64,000 bases of DNA from Lentinus brumalis. Its lineage: Eukaryota; Basidiomycota; Agaricomycetes; Polyporales; Polyporaceae. The position numbers and the translations under genes are program-made. Below, in pieces: positions 24,101 to 35,183 of the stretch (position 1 is its first letter; the number at the start of each line of letters is the position of its first letter). Location: NCBI GenBank assembly GCA_001792895.1, contig MARA01000001.1:620001-684000 (forward strand), written 5' to 3'. The notes under the pieces were generated by a model. The model had not been told where the DNA came from, searched no databases, and saw nothing but the letters and a program-made list of their open reading frames with translations.

Positions 24101-27100
24101 TCATGCCAGTATCCGGTAGATCGGCCGATTACGCAGTCCACAACTCGCAGCTCGATACGGTTAGTATTTGTGTAACAACCTCACCTCGGACCGCTCTATC
24201 TCTCTCTTCCGATCAATATTGCATTGCCGGAGGGTTTGAAGACCTCAGATTCGTTCTTGAACATCCTCCCAGGGACGGAAGACCCGAGATGACGGACGAA
24301 ATACGGACAGCCGCCGTGTCGAAGCCACCTGGACGAACTGCACACGTACGGACATCGTCAACCCCTACTCGCCGTGTTGCATACACGCGGTTCTCTACGC
24401 CCACAATTCCATTACGTCGGCCACGACATACTGTGCGTTGCTTCCCGTCGGTCCACAACCTCCGAACATCCTCGATTCTCGTTCTAGCAATTACATGTGG
24501 TCGAGCATCATCTTCGTGAGGCTCCGAAGCCGCCTCGCCGCACGCTGCAGTAACCGTCCATCCCACCGTTCCGGAAGTTGTCCCGCATGTCCGTCGATGA
24601 TGTGCCGTACCTCCGCGGAGCAGCGCACCTGATAGACCAGATAGGCACGAGAAGATCGTACCCGTTCGCGCGTGCAGCGGGTGCGCACCCACTCCGCACC
24701 AACACGCCAGTAACGTTCGCGCTAGACGCACACTCCCGCGTCTATCTTCCGATGCACGTCGGGGCTTCCCACATGAGTAGACGCACGCATGACCTCCGCG
24801 TTGCCCTCCTCGTCCTTCTTCGCCTTCTCCTTGTGGGCGTTTGGGAATACGGTCGACCACCCGCCACATACCAGGCCTGCAGGTGGGGCGGAGGTACCAT
24901 TTGATCGCCGCTCCCGCATCCGTTTGAGCTTGCTCCGGCCGTCGCTCGTGATAACCAAAATGTCCTGATTCCTGATATCAACTGCTCATCTCGTATGGTT
25001 TTCGTTGCTTCTTGGGCTCCTCTGATGCAGGCTAAGCTCTTTTGCGTCGAAATCATCGCAACAGGGGCAGCCTCGCTTTCGATCAAGGTTCAAAGCACAT
25101 GGCGCGCACGCGAGCTGGCTACGCTGCATCACCGCGGGCAGGATGTGATCAGCTCGCCGCACAGGAGGCCGCAGGCAAGGGAGACTGCAGCACGCTCTGG
25201 TGCTCCAGCTCCGGCCCTGCGTTCATGGTAGTTCCCCGAGTGTGATCATTGATGCAATACTTGATGCGTTGGGTTGAGGCGCCTGGTGGTTGTTTGATCA
25301 GGAGGCGGTGCACCTTGTTCCGAATAAGGAGAGCGTTGTACGACCTCCAGGCGCCCAAGCAAACCGCAGCTGTGATGCAGACATAGAGCGTCGGTAGTAG
25401 GTACGGTACTACGGGACATCGATCTTGGCAAAGGTTTGTACATGATTTTGAACAGGCAGCGGCGACGCTGTGGTTACTGTTGTGGTGGATTAGCCTTAGG
25501 TGCGTCGTCATCATCCGTTGGAACGTAGTACGAGGCTCCTGGTATGTTTCATCATCGTCTTGACTCTCCTCGAGCACTCAGAGTCCCACCCCATTCGAAG
25601 CTCAACTGTGATGTTCTGCCGGGTGGCCATTGAGAGTCTGGTGCCACAAAGCGCACGATCGGGGGCGATCCTTCCCACACTGGCAGGTAGTTGGCAAGGG
25701 CACAGAAACTGTATTCACGATACGCTATCCCCGTTACTCATGTCTCGCCTTCATCGTACCATGCTCATAACCTCTCATATCACTGCGCACTTACGACAAC
25801 CGGCAATTCATACACCGCACCGGCGCGGAAAGTGTGGAGGGAGAACGTCTCGGCACCAACATGACTTGGTGCGTGGCTCTAACTTGCGCCGTCGCCCCGT
25901 AACACTCATGTTCCATAGTGTTTTAAGCTTCGAAGGCCAGGGTTCATAGTAGCCTATAGCGACGCAGACAATAAGGTGCGGAAGGACACGGACGATAAAT
26001 TACTGATAACACGAGATAGAACGCGGATAAGCCTCGCGACCCGCAACAACCCCGCCCAAGGTCCGCGAGTCGTACATCCATACTTGGTTCGGATCCTGAA
26101 GGGCCTGCGGCTGCGACGATTCAGACCACACGCAACACTACAGGGCCGTCGAAGACGAGGTTCTTCATCTCATTAAGACCACAACCGGCATGGTCGTGGC
26201 TTCTATCTATGTATATATGTGAACACACCCACACACGGCGACGGAGCCGACGCCAAAAACACACGCGCCCCAGATGGCGAGAAGCTCGCATACAAGTAAC
26301 GCACGCCGCAGGCATCGCGTCCCGTCCTGGCCGTGTGCGAGCCCCCCTCGAACGTAGTGCACACGCGCTTCAACTCCCGAAGCTCAAGCCGCAGATGAGC
26401 ACGCAAGCCTGGCCCGACCAGTCCACCCATCCGAATGTCCATCTACGGCTCCTCGGCCTGATCAGCGACGCCACAAGCAGGCATACGAAACCCTAATCTT
26501 CCGAATAGGAAGCCTGCAAGCCCCGCAGCACCCCCTCCCCGTATCCCCTCACCCTCCGAGCCCGTGCCCGTCGTAGTCGTACCCACGACGTCCCAATCCG
26601 TCGCCCACAACGCCAGATTGCGCACACGCACCTTGCATCAAGCCAGGCCCCGCGGTCCCGTGAGCAGCGTCTGGGCCCCAGGACGCGGGTACATCATCCG
26701 CGCATCGAGCAGCGTGCCCATAACCTATCCCGTGCCCAAGCTTGTTCTCTCCAGGGCTGGAGACTAGTCTGGTGAGTGCTTTACGTACCTTGCATCGTAC
26801 TTGCTCGGATGAGCTCTAGAGTTCTGCCGCCACCGACGTCCATCTGGAGCTTGAGCTTGCTTGCACGGAGCATCCAACTCCGCACTGTCCTCGTACCCGG
26901 GGGCGGCGGAGGCGGAGACGTCGGACTCGGGGCGACGAACCCAGCTTGTCGCAGGAGCGCACAAGGACCGAGCAGCGTGTGCAGCGCCGGAGTGCCGGCA
27001 CGGGATCCTGTGAGCCTTGGTTAGAATTCGACAAGAGTGTCCCGGGACGGTGGATCGTCCATTCTCGCCGCCGTGCGTGTCCTTCCAAGTTCCAGCTGCG

Positions 27101-28240
27101 GCACGTCAGTAGACTGGGGCAGCCGCACGTATTCATATCGGGCCTCGGGCACTCGGGCCACACCTCGGTCGTAATCCGAATCTGTCTTCTGGGTTCGCTG
27201 ATTGACAAGGACGGCTGGTGGCTCAGCGACTTCGGATGGGAGGCTGCTGCGGACTCACTGAGTCACCAATCGTCTGTCTGATCCTCTCCTCTCGCTGCTG
27301 ACTCTGCTGCCACCGAGTGCAATCGCGGTGTAAGGCCGATAATCCGTGCGCACCGTGCACCCCACACGCCATATCGGTGTCTGTTGCGATGAACTCCAAT
27401 CAACATTCGACGACGACGTTGCACGGAACGCAACCGTATGATGGCACGAAGCCACCGACCAATTTGAATGATTATGCTACAGGGGTCCGGGAACGTGAGC
27501 GAACGCGTGTCGGTGGGCGACTGTGGATGACGGACTGACCGCTGGACGCGTACGGCATAGTGCGACTTCTAGCCAGGTGTATCCCATTTGCAAACCATCC
27601 CCAGCCACACATCCACCCACCCGTACGAGCCCGTGCCTCCATCCCATTCATCGAGCCATCGGGCATTGCGCCAGAGCGACATCATAACGAGGACATGCTG
27701 ACTTGCCGCATCCCGCGCGGCGTTTGTGCGCACTCGTCCCGCCGCTATGCCCCATGCATGCTGCCCGGCTCGATTCCCGCTGACACGCCGATACGGTGGC
27801 GGCCGTCCGTGGCGCACGAACGTTGGGGTGCCCGCGCCGCCTCCCTGGGTCCATATGGGGCAGCAGAAACGCGCACTGTGTGCATTAAGGCATGGACACA
27901 GTCAGCCGTCATGGCTGGCCTGTCACCGTGGCTCCTTCCCGACTTCGTCAGCCTGAGCAGCACGGCGTGGCATGGCATCGCATGGAAGCCGCCAGCGAGC
28001 GAGCCATCGTGCCGGCATGGGAGCACGCCTCTGCCTGCAACGAGGCGTCGCAGACCGAGCCTGCATGGCATTATTCATCGTCATTGCCAGTGTCGCCGCC
28101 GCCGCGCATCGGCTGGGGGAAGCTCGGGACGGCGCAGGAGGCCGTCGGGCAGCCCCTGCGTGCGTCTTCGCCTTCAGAGATACCGGTATCCGATTAGATC
28201 ACGAAGCACGCTGAGATAGAAGACGAAGGAGGGCCTCACA
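18151..28240. other. Gene-poor region of about 10 kb
   Basis: The first few hundred bases are promoter/leader of TF1. Beyond that I recognise no domain, rRNA, tRNA or intact mobile element. Many 60-220-codon frames on both strands have random-looking composition. The best coding-like stretch is 26272-27281 (separate entry). A 142-codon minus frame at 25149-25577 contains one possible hydrophobic helix (VPYLLPTLYVCITAAVCLGA) but no recognisable family. Imperfect CTGATCCCTGA-like repeats lie at about 21240-21285. Confidence 0.5.
26272..27281 (+). CDS. Candidate multi-exon gene, frames unresolved
   Basis: Several coding-like blocks follow one another on the + strand: an ATG at 26396 (MSTQAWPDQSTHP), a Pro/Val-rich block at about 26500-26767 (IPSPSEPVPVVVVPTTSQ), a strong GTGAGT donor at about 26771, a CTCTAG acceptor near 26820, and a frame then open to TGA at 27281 (ends WEAAADSLSHQSSV). 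The blocks are in different frames and I could not find introns that join the first two without a 1-base shift. No domain is recognised. It may be a decayed gene or chance open frames in GC-rich DNA. Confidence 0.22.
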
Positions 28241-29266
28241 ACTTTATGGATCTGCTTGCGCACCCATCACGCACTCGGTGCTGCGTCATCCCATCTCCTG
28301 CGCTGCCGATCCTCCCGACGCGCTTGCCCTGAGCCTTCTCCCTTCTCCCTCCTGTCTCCGGCTCGGCCTCGGGAGCTGGATATGTAAGTAAGATGGACCT
28401 GTCCGAGTGTCTCCGTAGCGGCGGCGGGAGCGGGAGGAGCTCGGGACGGGGACTGGGTACAGGGCACAGCATTATGGACGCCTGGGGGCATCGAAGGTAC
28501 AGAAGCCCCGGGGGTATTGCTACGAGGAAGCGAAGGGGAGATAGAGCCGGGGGCGTGCGTGGGAGACGAAGCGGGGGTCGGGGGGTGCTGCGGGTCCTCG
28601 GGGCCAATCGCAGCCCGGCAGGCGGTCATGTGCGCTGCGTGATGGGCATGCCGGCAGCGTGCGAGGGGCGCGACGAGTACGGAGGGTCCTGTAATACGTA
28701 GTGGGCAAGTGCGTGAGGAAGGCGGGTGGCAAACGTATGATAGCCCGAAGTAGAGAATACATACACGGAGACGGGAGTGCAACCGGGACAACACGAGTCT
28801 GTAATAAGAAGCAGCACGGGGAGACGTAGACCTAGCCTTAGCGAGATGGAACCTTCGGAGGGGTAGCGGTAGCGGTAGCGGTAGCGGTAGCGGTATCGGT
28901 ATGTGCAAGCGGCGAGGGGCATTATGATGTACACGTGTCGCTGGGGAACTGCAATGTTTTCGGGTGAGCATAGACGAGCAACGCGGGGGAGCATGAGAAA
29001 GCAAGCGCAAACGGTACCGGATAGTGAAGTAGGATGTGGATATAGAGGGAAGACGATTTGCGATGTAGACTGGCGAACGACGGCGAGGACAATGAGGATG
29101 GAAGAGCGATGGAGGTGCGACGGGCATCGAGCCCTCGGTCGACCTGTATTGAGACATGAGGACGGGCCTCTGTGGACTTCGATCCTCCACGGACGCAAGG
29201 CGGACTGCTTGCCGCGGTGCAAGGGTTGCAGGCACACGGTTCCGGAGGCTTACGGGCCTGACCTCT
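28241..29266. other. 3' flank of TF2
   Basis: A Pro/Ser-rich open frame (minus strand, running 29301 to 28267) overlaps the end of TF2 and continues through this stretch. It has no ATG or splice arrangement I can support, and the region is more likely 3' UTR and intergenic DNA. It holds the GGTAGC microsatellite. Confidence 0.4.
28862..28901. repeat. GGTAGC hexanucleotide microsatellite
   Basis: Five perfect copies of GGTAGC are followed by the one-base variant GGTATC and a partial unit. It lies in non-coding sequence about 370 bp past the TF2 stop codon. Confidence 0.9.
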
Positions 29267-31821
29267 CTACACGAGCAGGAGCAAGTCGTGGTGGCTTTCA
29301 CGCATGACCTCGCGCCAGTCGACCGGGGTGCAGTGGCCGCGCTCCCGCTCGCGGTCGCGGCGGTCCCACACCTGCTGCATGAGCCGCATGACCTCGGAGA
29401 TGTTGCCCACGCTCTCCTGTTGCTGGCGCTCGAGCATATGCAGGAGGAAGTTGCGCTGGCGCTGGTCGTCCGTGAGGCATCCCGAGATGCAGATCCCGAA
29501 CACGACGCTGCGCACGACGCTCCGGTGCAGCGCCGTCGGCGCGTCGGGCACCTCGCGCAGCGCGTCGATCGTCTCCTTGACCGCGTTCATGATCTCCGGG
29601 CACGCGGGGTAGTCGCCCGAGAGCACCGTGTGCAGGTACACCTTCGCCGACGCGCGGAAGATGGCGTTCGTCAGCCGCCGCCGCTGCACGACCTCCGCGT
29701 CCGGGCCCTGGCCCCCGCCCCCGCCTCCGCCCACCCCCAGGTGGCTCTGCAGCGCCGCGGGCCCGTACATGCCCGGCTGCAGCGGCACCGCGCCGTTCAG
29801 CGGGCTCATCGGCACCAGCAGCTGCTCCTCGATCGCCTGTCCGCGCCGCACGAGGTCGGGCATCGACAGACACCCGCGCCGCAGGTGGCTCGCCTTCCAG
29901 TGCGCGAGGTTCGAGATCTCCGCGATCGCGAGCACGATGTTGTTCTCGCAGCCCATGACCGGCAGCATCGAGATCTCCGGGCCCTCCCCGATGTATGCGC
30001 CCGTGAAGAGCAGCCGGTACGTCTCCAGGAAGCGGGGCACCTGCTGCGTCGTCACGCTCGCCAGCACGTCGAACCACATCGTCGTCTTGATGATGAACCG
30101 CGTGCTCTCCGAGCACCGACGCAGCGCCTCCTCGGGGCCGTAGAAGCTCGGGTCGTTCAGCATCGACTGCACGTACTGGCTCGCGATGTTCAGCCACACC
30201 TCCCACGAGCCGCGTCCGCCCGAGAAGAGGAAGGACGAGACGATGTGCAGGCCCGCCATCGCGTCGCCCTCGTTGTACGGCCGCCGGTTCCCGACCAGGA
30301 GCGTGTTCTGGATCTTGCCAAAGATGTGGTTCACCGCGTTCGAGTCCGCCGCCTGGTACGGATGCCTCATGCAGTGCAGATGCAGGGCGGACAGCAGACA
30401 CGCCGCATCTCGCGCCGCGGTGCTGGTCTGGATGAGGTTGAACATGAACTCCTTGATGGACGCATCGGCGAGCAGATACTGTATGGGCAGCACATTCACG
30501 AGGTAGTGCTGGATGAGATTCGTCTGCTCCATCGGCATGACGAGCCCATAGCCATTCACAGCGACGGTCATGCGAGGACCCTCCGGGCTGGCCAACGCCT
30601 CAGCATCATCATCAGAGAAGTTCTGTGGGTCGATGTTGTACGAGGGCGCGAGGGAAGAGTGGGGATGATTGTAGTATGTCGGCGCCGATGTGGATGTAGA
30701 TGGGAGATATGCCGGTGTTGATATTGAGGTCAGCGCTGTTGAGATGGATGTCGAGGGGCCGTAATATGACGATGATGAACCAGTAATATGTGAGGGCCCT
30801 GCCAACAAGGAGAGGGCATTAATCATGATACATTCATAATACACTAATAACGGTACGGCGCCTTACAAGAGGAGGAAGCAGAAACTATAGAGGTAGGGGA
30901 CTGTATCATAGTAGAGGCAGGCTGGGGCGGGGCGGGGCTGGAGCAGAGGGGTGATACAACATGTCGTTAACGTTGGGGAGCATCGGGCCCCGATTCATGG
31001 AGGGGTCGTGGGGACCCAGCTCCGGGAGGGGAGGCTGCCAGTCTGCCGAAAGTTCACTACCACGCAACCGGAATAAAGGTAGGAGTGTACATACTCTGCC
31101 CGTAGTGCTGCTGCTCCGGAGGAGGCATGGTCTGATAATGGGTGGGAGGCGCACGCTCGAAGGAGGTGTTCATGCCATTGTGAGGGGGCCGCTGGCCCTC
31201 GCTGGAGGTGGCGGAGAGAGTAGGAGTGGGAGGGCTGGAGGGGGAGTTCTGGAGGCCGTCGACCAAGACAAGGACAGGGGGGTGCTCTTCGTTGGTGCGC
31301 GGGCCCGAACCCGAGTGACCCTTGATCATGCCCTGCGAAGCGAGGAAGGTCTTGATCTTCTCGCGCAGCTCAGTGACGCTGTTGTTCTCCTGAGATGCAT
31401 CGTGACGAGCATGAGCACGCTATCGCCGGGCGAGACGCTGCAGAAGACACTCACCCTCATCCAGTCGGGACGCTTGGCGCCGAATCCGAGACACTGCAGA
31501 CGGAGACGTACGCAGGTCTGGCAGGCCCCCTCCTCATTAGGCTGCTCGTCGCATTTCTAGGGGTGCGGGACGACACGGGTGGCGACGAGGACGACGAGAC
31601 GACGAGGATCAAGACGCGGAAAGAGAGATCGGGGTTAGACTTTGTCTGGGAGGATGATGAGCGCCTCGACGACGAACCTTCCGTCGAATCCTGCAGGTGT
31701 AGCAGCCCGACTTAGCACGAACGGCGCCTTTTGGCTTGGGCGCTCCGGGCTTCTTTTGGGAGCGCGCCTGCTGGGAGACAGAGGAGACGGTCTTGCGGGG
31801 GCTGGAAGGAGTGTCGGGCAT
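29267..31821 (-). CDS. Zn(II)2Cys6 fungal transcription factor (TF2), paralogue of TF1
   Basis: Exons: 31821-31678, 31556-31455, 31389-31095, 31042-30867 and 30798-29267. The start is the first ATG (context CACAATG). The zinc cluster is C40, C43, C50, C60, C63, C70 (GCYTCRIRRK, then KCDEQPNEEGACQTC), followed by FGAKRPDWMR as in TF1. A Ser/Thr/Pro-rich linker leads to a long single-exon regulatory region (LSALHLHCMRHPYQA, IVLAIAEISNLAHWK, YLHTVLSGDYPACPEI) colinear with TF1. Two introns, after RRK and after PDWMR, are shared with TF1, but the three introns of the TF1 3' half are absent. In exon 4 the frame breaks at three tandem GGGGC units (30924-30938). Removing one unit restores the frame and gives 747 residues. 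The break may be a sequencing slip, an allele or real inactivation. Predicted nuclear DNA-binding regulator; target genes unknown. Confidence 0.83.
30924..30938. repeat. (GGGGC)3 coding microsatellite at a frame break
   Basis: Three perfect GGGGC units (CCCCG-type on the coding strand) sit inside TF2 exon 4, where the frame passes from ...SAPAPP to an out-of-frame stop. A five-base unit cannot change copy number without shifting the frame, so this is a likely site of slippage or assembly error. Confidence 0.85.
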
Positions 31822-33369
31822 TGTGGTGGCGTACGGTACAGATATGCGGGCAGGGGACGAGGGACAGTCGCCGACGGACGGGGTGTGGTGGGCGGTTGTT
31901 GGGAGAACCGAGGGCCTACGCACTTATGTACCCAGGGCGCTGGCTGCCACCGTGCGACTTTCCTCTTGTTGACTCCTTTATTTTCCTTTTTTTACCCCCT
32001 TATCGCCCGGCCCCCGTGCACCCCGAACCTTGTCTCCCCCGCGTCTCTGCCCCCGTCGCCATACACCGCCCGCCCGGCATCACGTAACCGCTCGCCCATA
32101 CTTATACGCCAGTCAGCGGCGCTGACGCGTCGACGCGCACCCTGCCATCGCTCGCCGAGCCCGCCTGTGCACTCCTCCGTGCTCGATAGCGGGCTGCGTG
32201 AGCCGCCACGGCGAGGCAGCCGCTGAAGAATGGAAGGGAGCGCCCTCGAACTCTGTGTGCGAGAGGGGCAGGCGCGGCCCCCGCGCTCGGTCGAGGGCGT
32301 CCTCGTGTCTGCCCGCTCCTCTGGTCACAAGGCTTCCCGATAAAACCCACAGCCGCTGAGATCGGATCCGTGTCATTTCTTTCTCAGGCACCCGACTTGC
32401 CGCCCGAGCCCGCGTTCTAGGCGTCTGGGCCAGCGTTTGCGAGCCTCTCCTCCGCCGCTGCTGTCCGGACTTATGCCGGAGCACACAAGCCCTCCTCGTC
32501 GCCCGGCCACGGTGGCGCCCGCCCTATGTCCCGTCTGCTTCCTTTCTTCTGCCTCGCACCCAGCGCCAGCCGCTCCTGCCATGGGCAGACAAGACCCTGT
32601 CCTCCACCGAGCCCAAGCCCCAATGGACAAATTGCGTACGGCACCAACACGCACATATCCATGCTTCCACATGCGCTATCGCCTTCTGGGGCACACTAAA
32701 CTCTCTCCATCGCCGCAGCGACGAATCGTCCTCGCCCACGGCGCTTACCTAATTCTACGACCTCCCTCGGATCCATCGCTCGCATACGATCTCCACTTGA
32801 CAGATGCGTCCCAATCCCCGGCGCTCCTCCACAACGCCGCCCGCGCAGCCTCCTCCTCGTAACCATACCGCGCCCGCTCCTACTGTAACTGTACACTTTC
32901 CAATTCGCGCAAGCCGGTATGACCAGCGACCGCGCCCTAGTAGTAGCGTAAACCAGTGTTCGCCGACGTGTAATCCAACCAAGTATCGTACATCTCTTGT
33001 TTCATCGTCTCCCCGCGCCAGCAACCAGATCACCCAGGCAGGCGCGCCCACCGCACACAACCACAAGCTGAGATACCGATGCGCGACGCTCGACGCTCGA
33101 CGCGCCCGTGCAAACTCAGATCCCCGCCGGCGCCCCCGATCCAGCCATGTTCGCGGACCCAACTCGAACGTCCAAACGGCCGAAGCCACCACACGATGGC
33201 ATCTCCCCACACACCCCCCCGCACGCGATAGCGATAGCGATGTTGGCGTCGACGCCTCATCATACGATGCGAACCCATCCACATCCAGATATCCAGGGCC
33301 CGCACAGAACAGAACAGAACAGAACACAGAACACAAGACCAAGAACTCGCACAGACCAGCGGCGGCCCA
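31822..33369. other. Intergenic, promoter of TF2 and 3' flank of the PH gene
   Basis: A pyrimidine-rich stretch at about 31960-32090 lies upstream of TF2. No gene is recognised. A small AGAAC-type tandem repeat lies at about 33303-33326. Confidence 0.5.
33303..33326. repeat. ACAGA/AGAAC pentanucleotide repeat
   Basis: Four to five tandem copies of a five-base ACAGA unit lie in non-coding sequence about 50 bp beyond the stop codon of the PH-domain gene. Confidence 0.8.
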
Positions 33370-35183
33370 CTAAGATTGCCGTTCCGATGCGCCTTCTCCC
33401 TGGACGCCGGGCGACACGGCCGTGCTCGGTCCTGAGCCGCCCCCAATGAACGGGCTGCCCCCTCCACTGAGACTCAGCCGTCGCACGATCGAGTCCCTGC
33501 GCCTGTGCACGGGGCCAGGCGTACCCGGCGCGGTCGTACCAGCACCCGCTGCTGCTGCTGCTGCTGCGCCCGCGGGTGGGCTCACACTCGCACTCTGCGG
33601 CTCCCCGGGCACGACGCCCTGCCCAGATCGACGTGCAATGAGCGCGCGTATCGCGCTCAGCCACCGGATCTCCTCCTCCTCGCTAGGCGCACACAGCAGC
33701 AGCGTCCGCTTCGTCGTCACGACTTTGAATGTGTGCGTGCCCGCGCCTTCGCCGTCGTCGGGGGATGCGGCCGCTATCGCAGCCTGCGGAGAAGCTGGCG
33801 AGGGCGAGCCGACCGCGGGTGGTTCCGGTGCGCCGGCAGGTCGTACTCCAACGTGTCGATGATGAGCGACAGCGGGATTTGTCGGTGCGGCTTCGTGTCC
33901 TGTGAGAAACACCGGTGCCCGTCAGTGCCCACGCTCACTCACTGCGCGAACTCAAACTCGCGACTATACCATGCACGCACCATGTGGCTCCGGGTGTATA
34001 TGAGCTTCTCGCCGCTGAGCACGAACCAACGTTTGTGCCAGTTATGTCGCCGGGATCCGCACTTCATCAGATATCCCGATAGCACCGGCTTCGAGGGAGA
34101 GGAAGATTCGCCAGCCCCAGAGGCCGGTGGTGAGACAACCTGGTGCTTCGTATTGGGAGACGCATCGTCCGAGTCGGAGGAGGTGAGTTGGTGGAGATTT
34201 GGGGATTGAGACGGGGAGGAAGAGATGCGCGGTGCATGATGGCCGGCGGAGGGTGTGGTTGGGATTGGGATGGGAGCACTAACGGAGTTGCGCGTCGACG
34301 TCGAGAGGAGTGCGTGTCGGGCATCGTTGATGGCGGCGACCCAGTCGCGCACTTGCTCGGCGGTCTCAGCCTGGAGGTAGAACGTGCGCGTGGGGGAGAC
34401 GAGTCCAAACGTGTTGCTGTGCTTCTTGAGCACGACCTGGGTGCACGAGTGGATATCGCTGAGATCGAGCAGGCGGAGGAGCTTGTACTCGGCCGAGGTT
34501 TTGTAGAACGCCAGATGCGCCGGGCGCAACACGAACCAACGCTTCTTCCACGTCTGCAGATTCGGCGGGATTTGCGCACGGATCGAGATCGAGACGCATG
34601 TCGAAGAGGAACGGACGCCAGGGGCACAAGAGGGCGCGGATGCGAGCGCAGGCGCAAGCGGGAGAGATCAAGAGCTGAAAACGAGCGAAACGACACGCGG
34701 ACGCACCTTCCGCCGCTCGCCCTTCTTCCAGAGGTAGCCGGTCTTGATGACCGTCTCGTCCAAGGACCCTCGCTGGGCAGCGCTGTTGACGTCGTGGACG
34801 CGCCATCCGCCCTCCTCGTCTTCCTCGTCTTCCTCCGACTCCTCCCCCCCGCTCTGCGAGCGACGCTCCGCGATGGACTGCAGCGGCGGCTGCACTGCGG
34901 CTGCCGAGACGTGCGACCCGCTCACGCTTGCGGCGGCGATGGGGGAGGGCGCGATGACATCAGGCGAGAACGCCGAGTCCGAGTCCGATTCGGTTCCGGA
35001 GACGGCGACGGAAGAGAGAGTGGGCTTCTGCGTGCACGACCCGAGCGTCAGCAAGCGTGCATGCAGGAAAGGAGAGCGCGCTGCGCGGTACGGCACCTTT
35101 ACATGGGGCTTGACAGAGTGGACAGAGAGCTTGCGTGTGACCTCCTGGAGCGACGGGGGCGGGACTGAACGCGTGGAGGACAT
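33370..35183 (-). CDS. Tandem PH-domain protein (one apparent missing base)
   Basis: Exons 35183-34707, 34553-33981 and 33899-33370. A Ser-rich N-terminus with an acidic EESEEDEEDEEG run precedes a first PH domain (TGYLWKKGERRK, splice, TWKKRWFVLRP, then FYLQAETAEQVRDWVAAI) at roughly residues 140-270. A Ser/Pro-rich spacer follows, then a second PH domain (LSGYLMKCGSRRHNWHKRWFVL, splice, QIPLSLIIDTLEYDL, THTFKVVTTKRTLLLC, EEEIRWLSAIRAL). The last tail is Ala/Gly/Pro-rich. PH domains bind phosphoinositides or proteins, so a membrane-associated signalling adaptor is likely (inference). Exon 3 is 530 nt but must change frame inside the second PH domain near a CCC run (33817-33819 on +). One added base gives 177 codons and restores both halves. 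The start is uncertain: a coding-like stretch beginning with ATG at 35433 (MPDVLEIAARPRATDP) lies upstream but does not join in frame with an obvious intron. Confidence 0.82.

Noticed and set aside
28267..29301. 344-codon Pro/Ser-rich minus frame
   Set aside because: Begins inside TF2 and runs into its 3' flank. Low-complexity composition, with the microsatellite translated as Pro-Leu repeats; no independent start support.
29298..30401. 367-codon minus-strand frame
   Set aside because: Overlaps TF2 in another frame, is Gly/Arg/Ala-rich, and TF2 matches a known family and its paralogue.
29156..30721. 521-codon open frame on the + strand
   Set aside because: It is antisense to the large TF2 exon. 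Its His/Arg/Leu-rich composition is typical of a shadow frame in GC-rich coding DNA.
30867..30957. 73-nt intron (GTATCA to CTATAG) as an explanation for the TF2 frame break
   Set aside because: The resulting exon would be 18 nt and leaves the wrong phase for the next exon. An alternative donor (GTTAAC) fits the phase but is weak and would remove residues that align with TF1.
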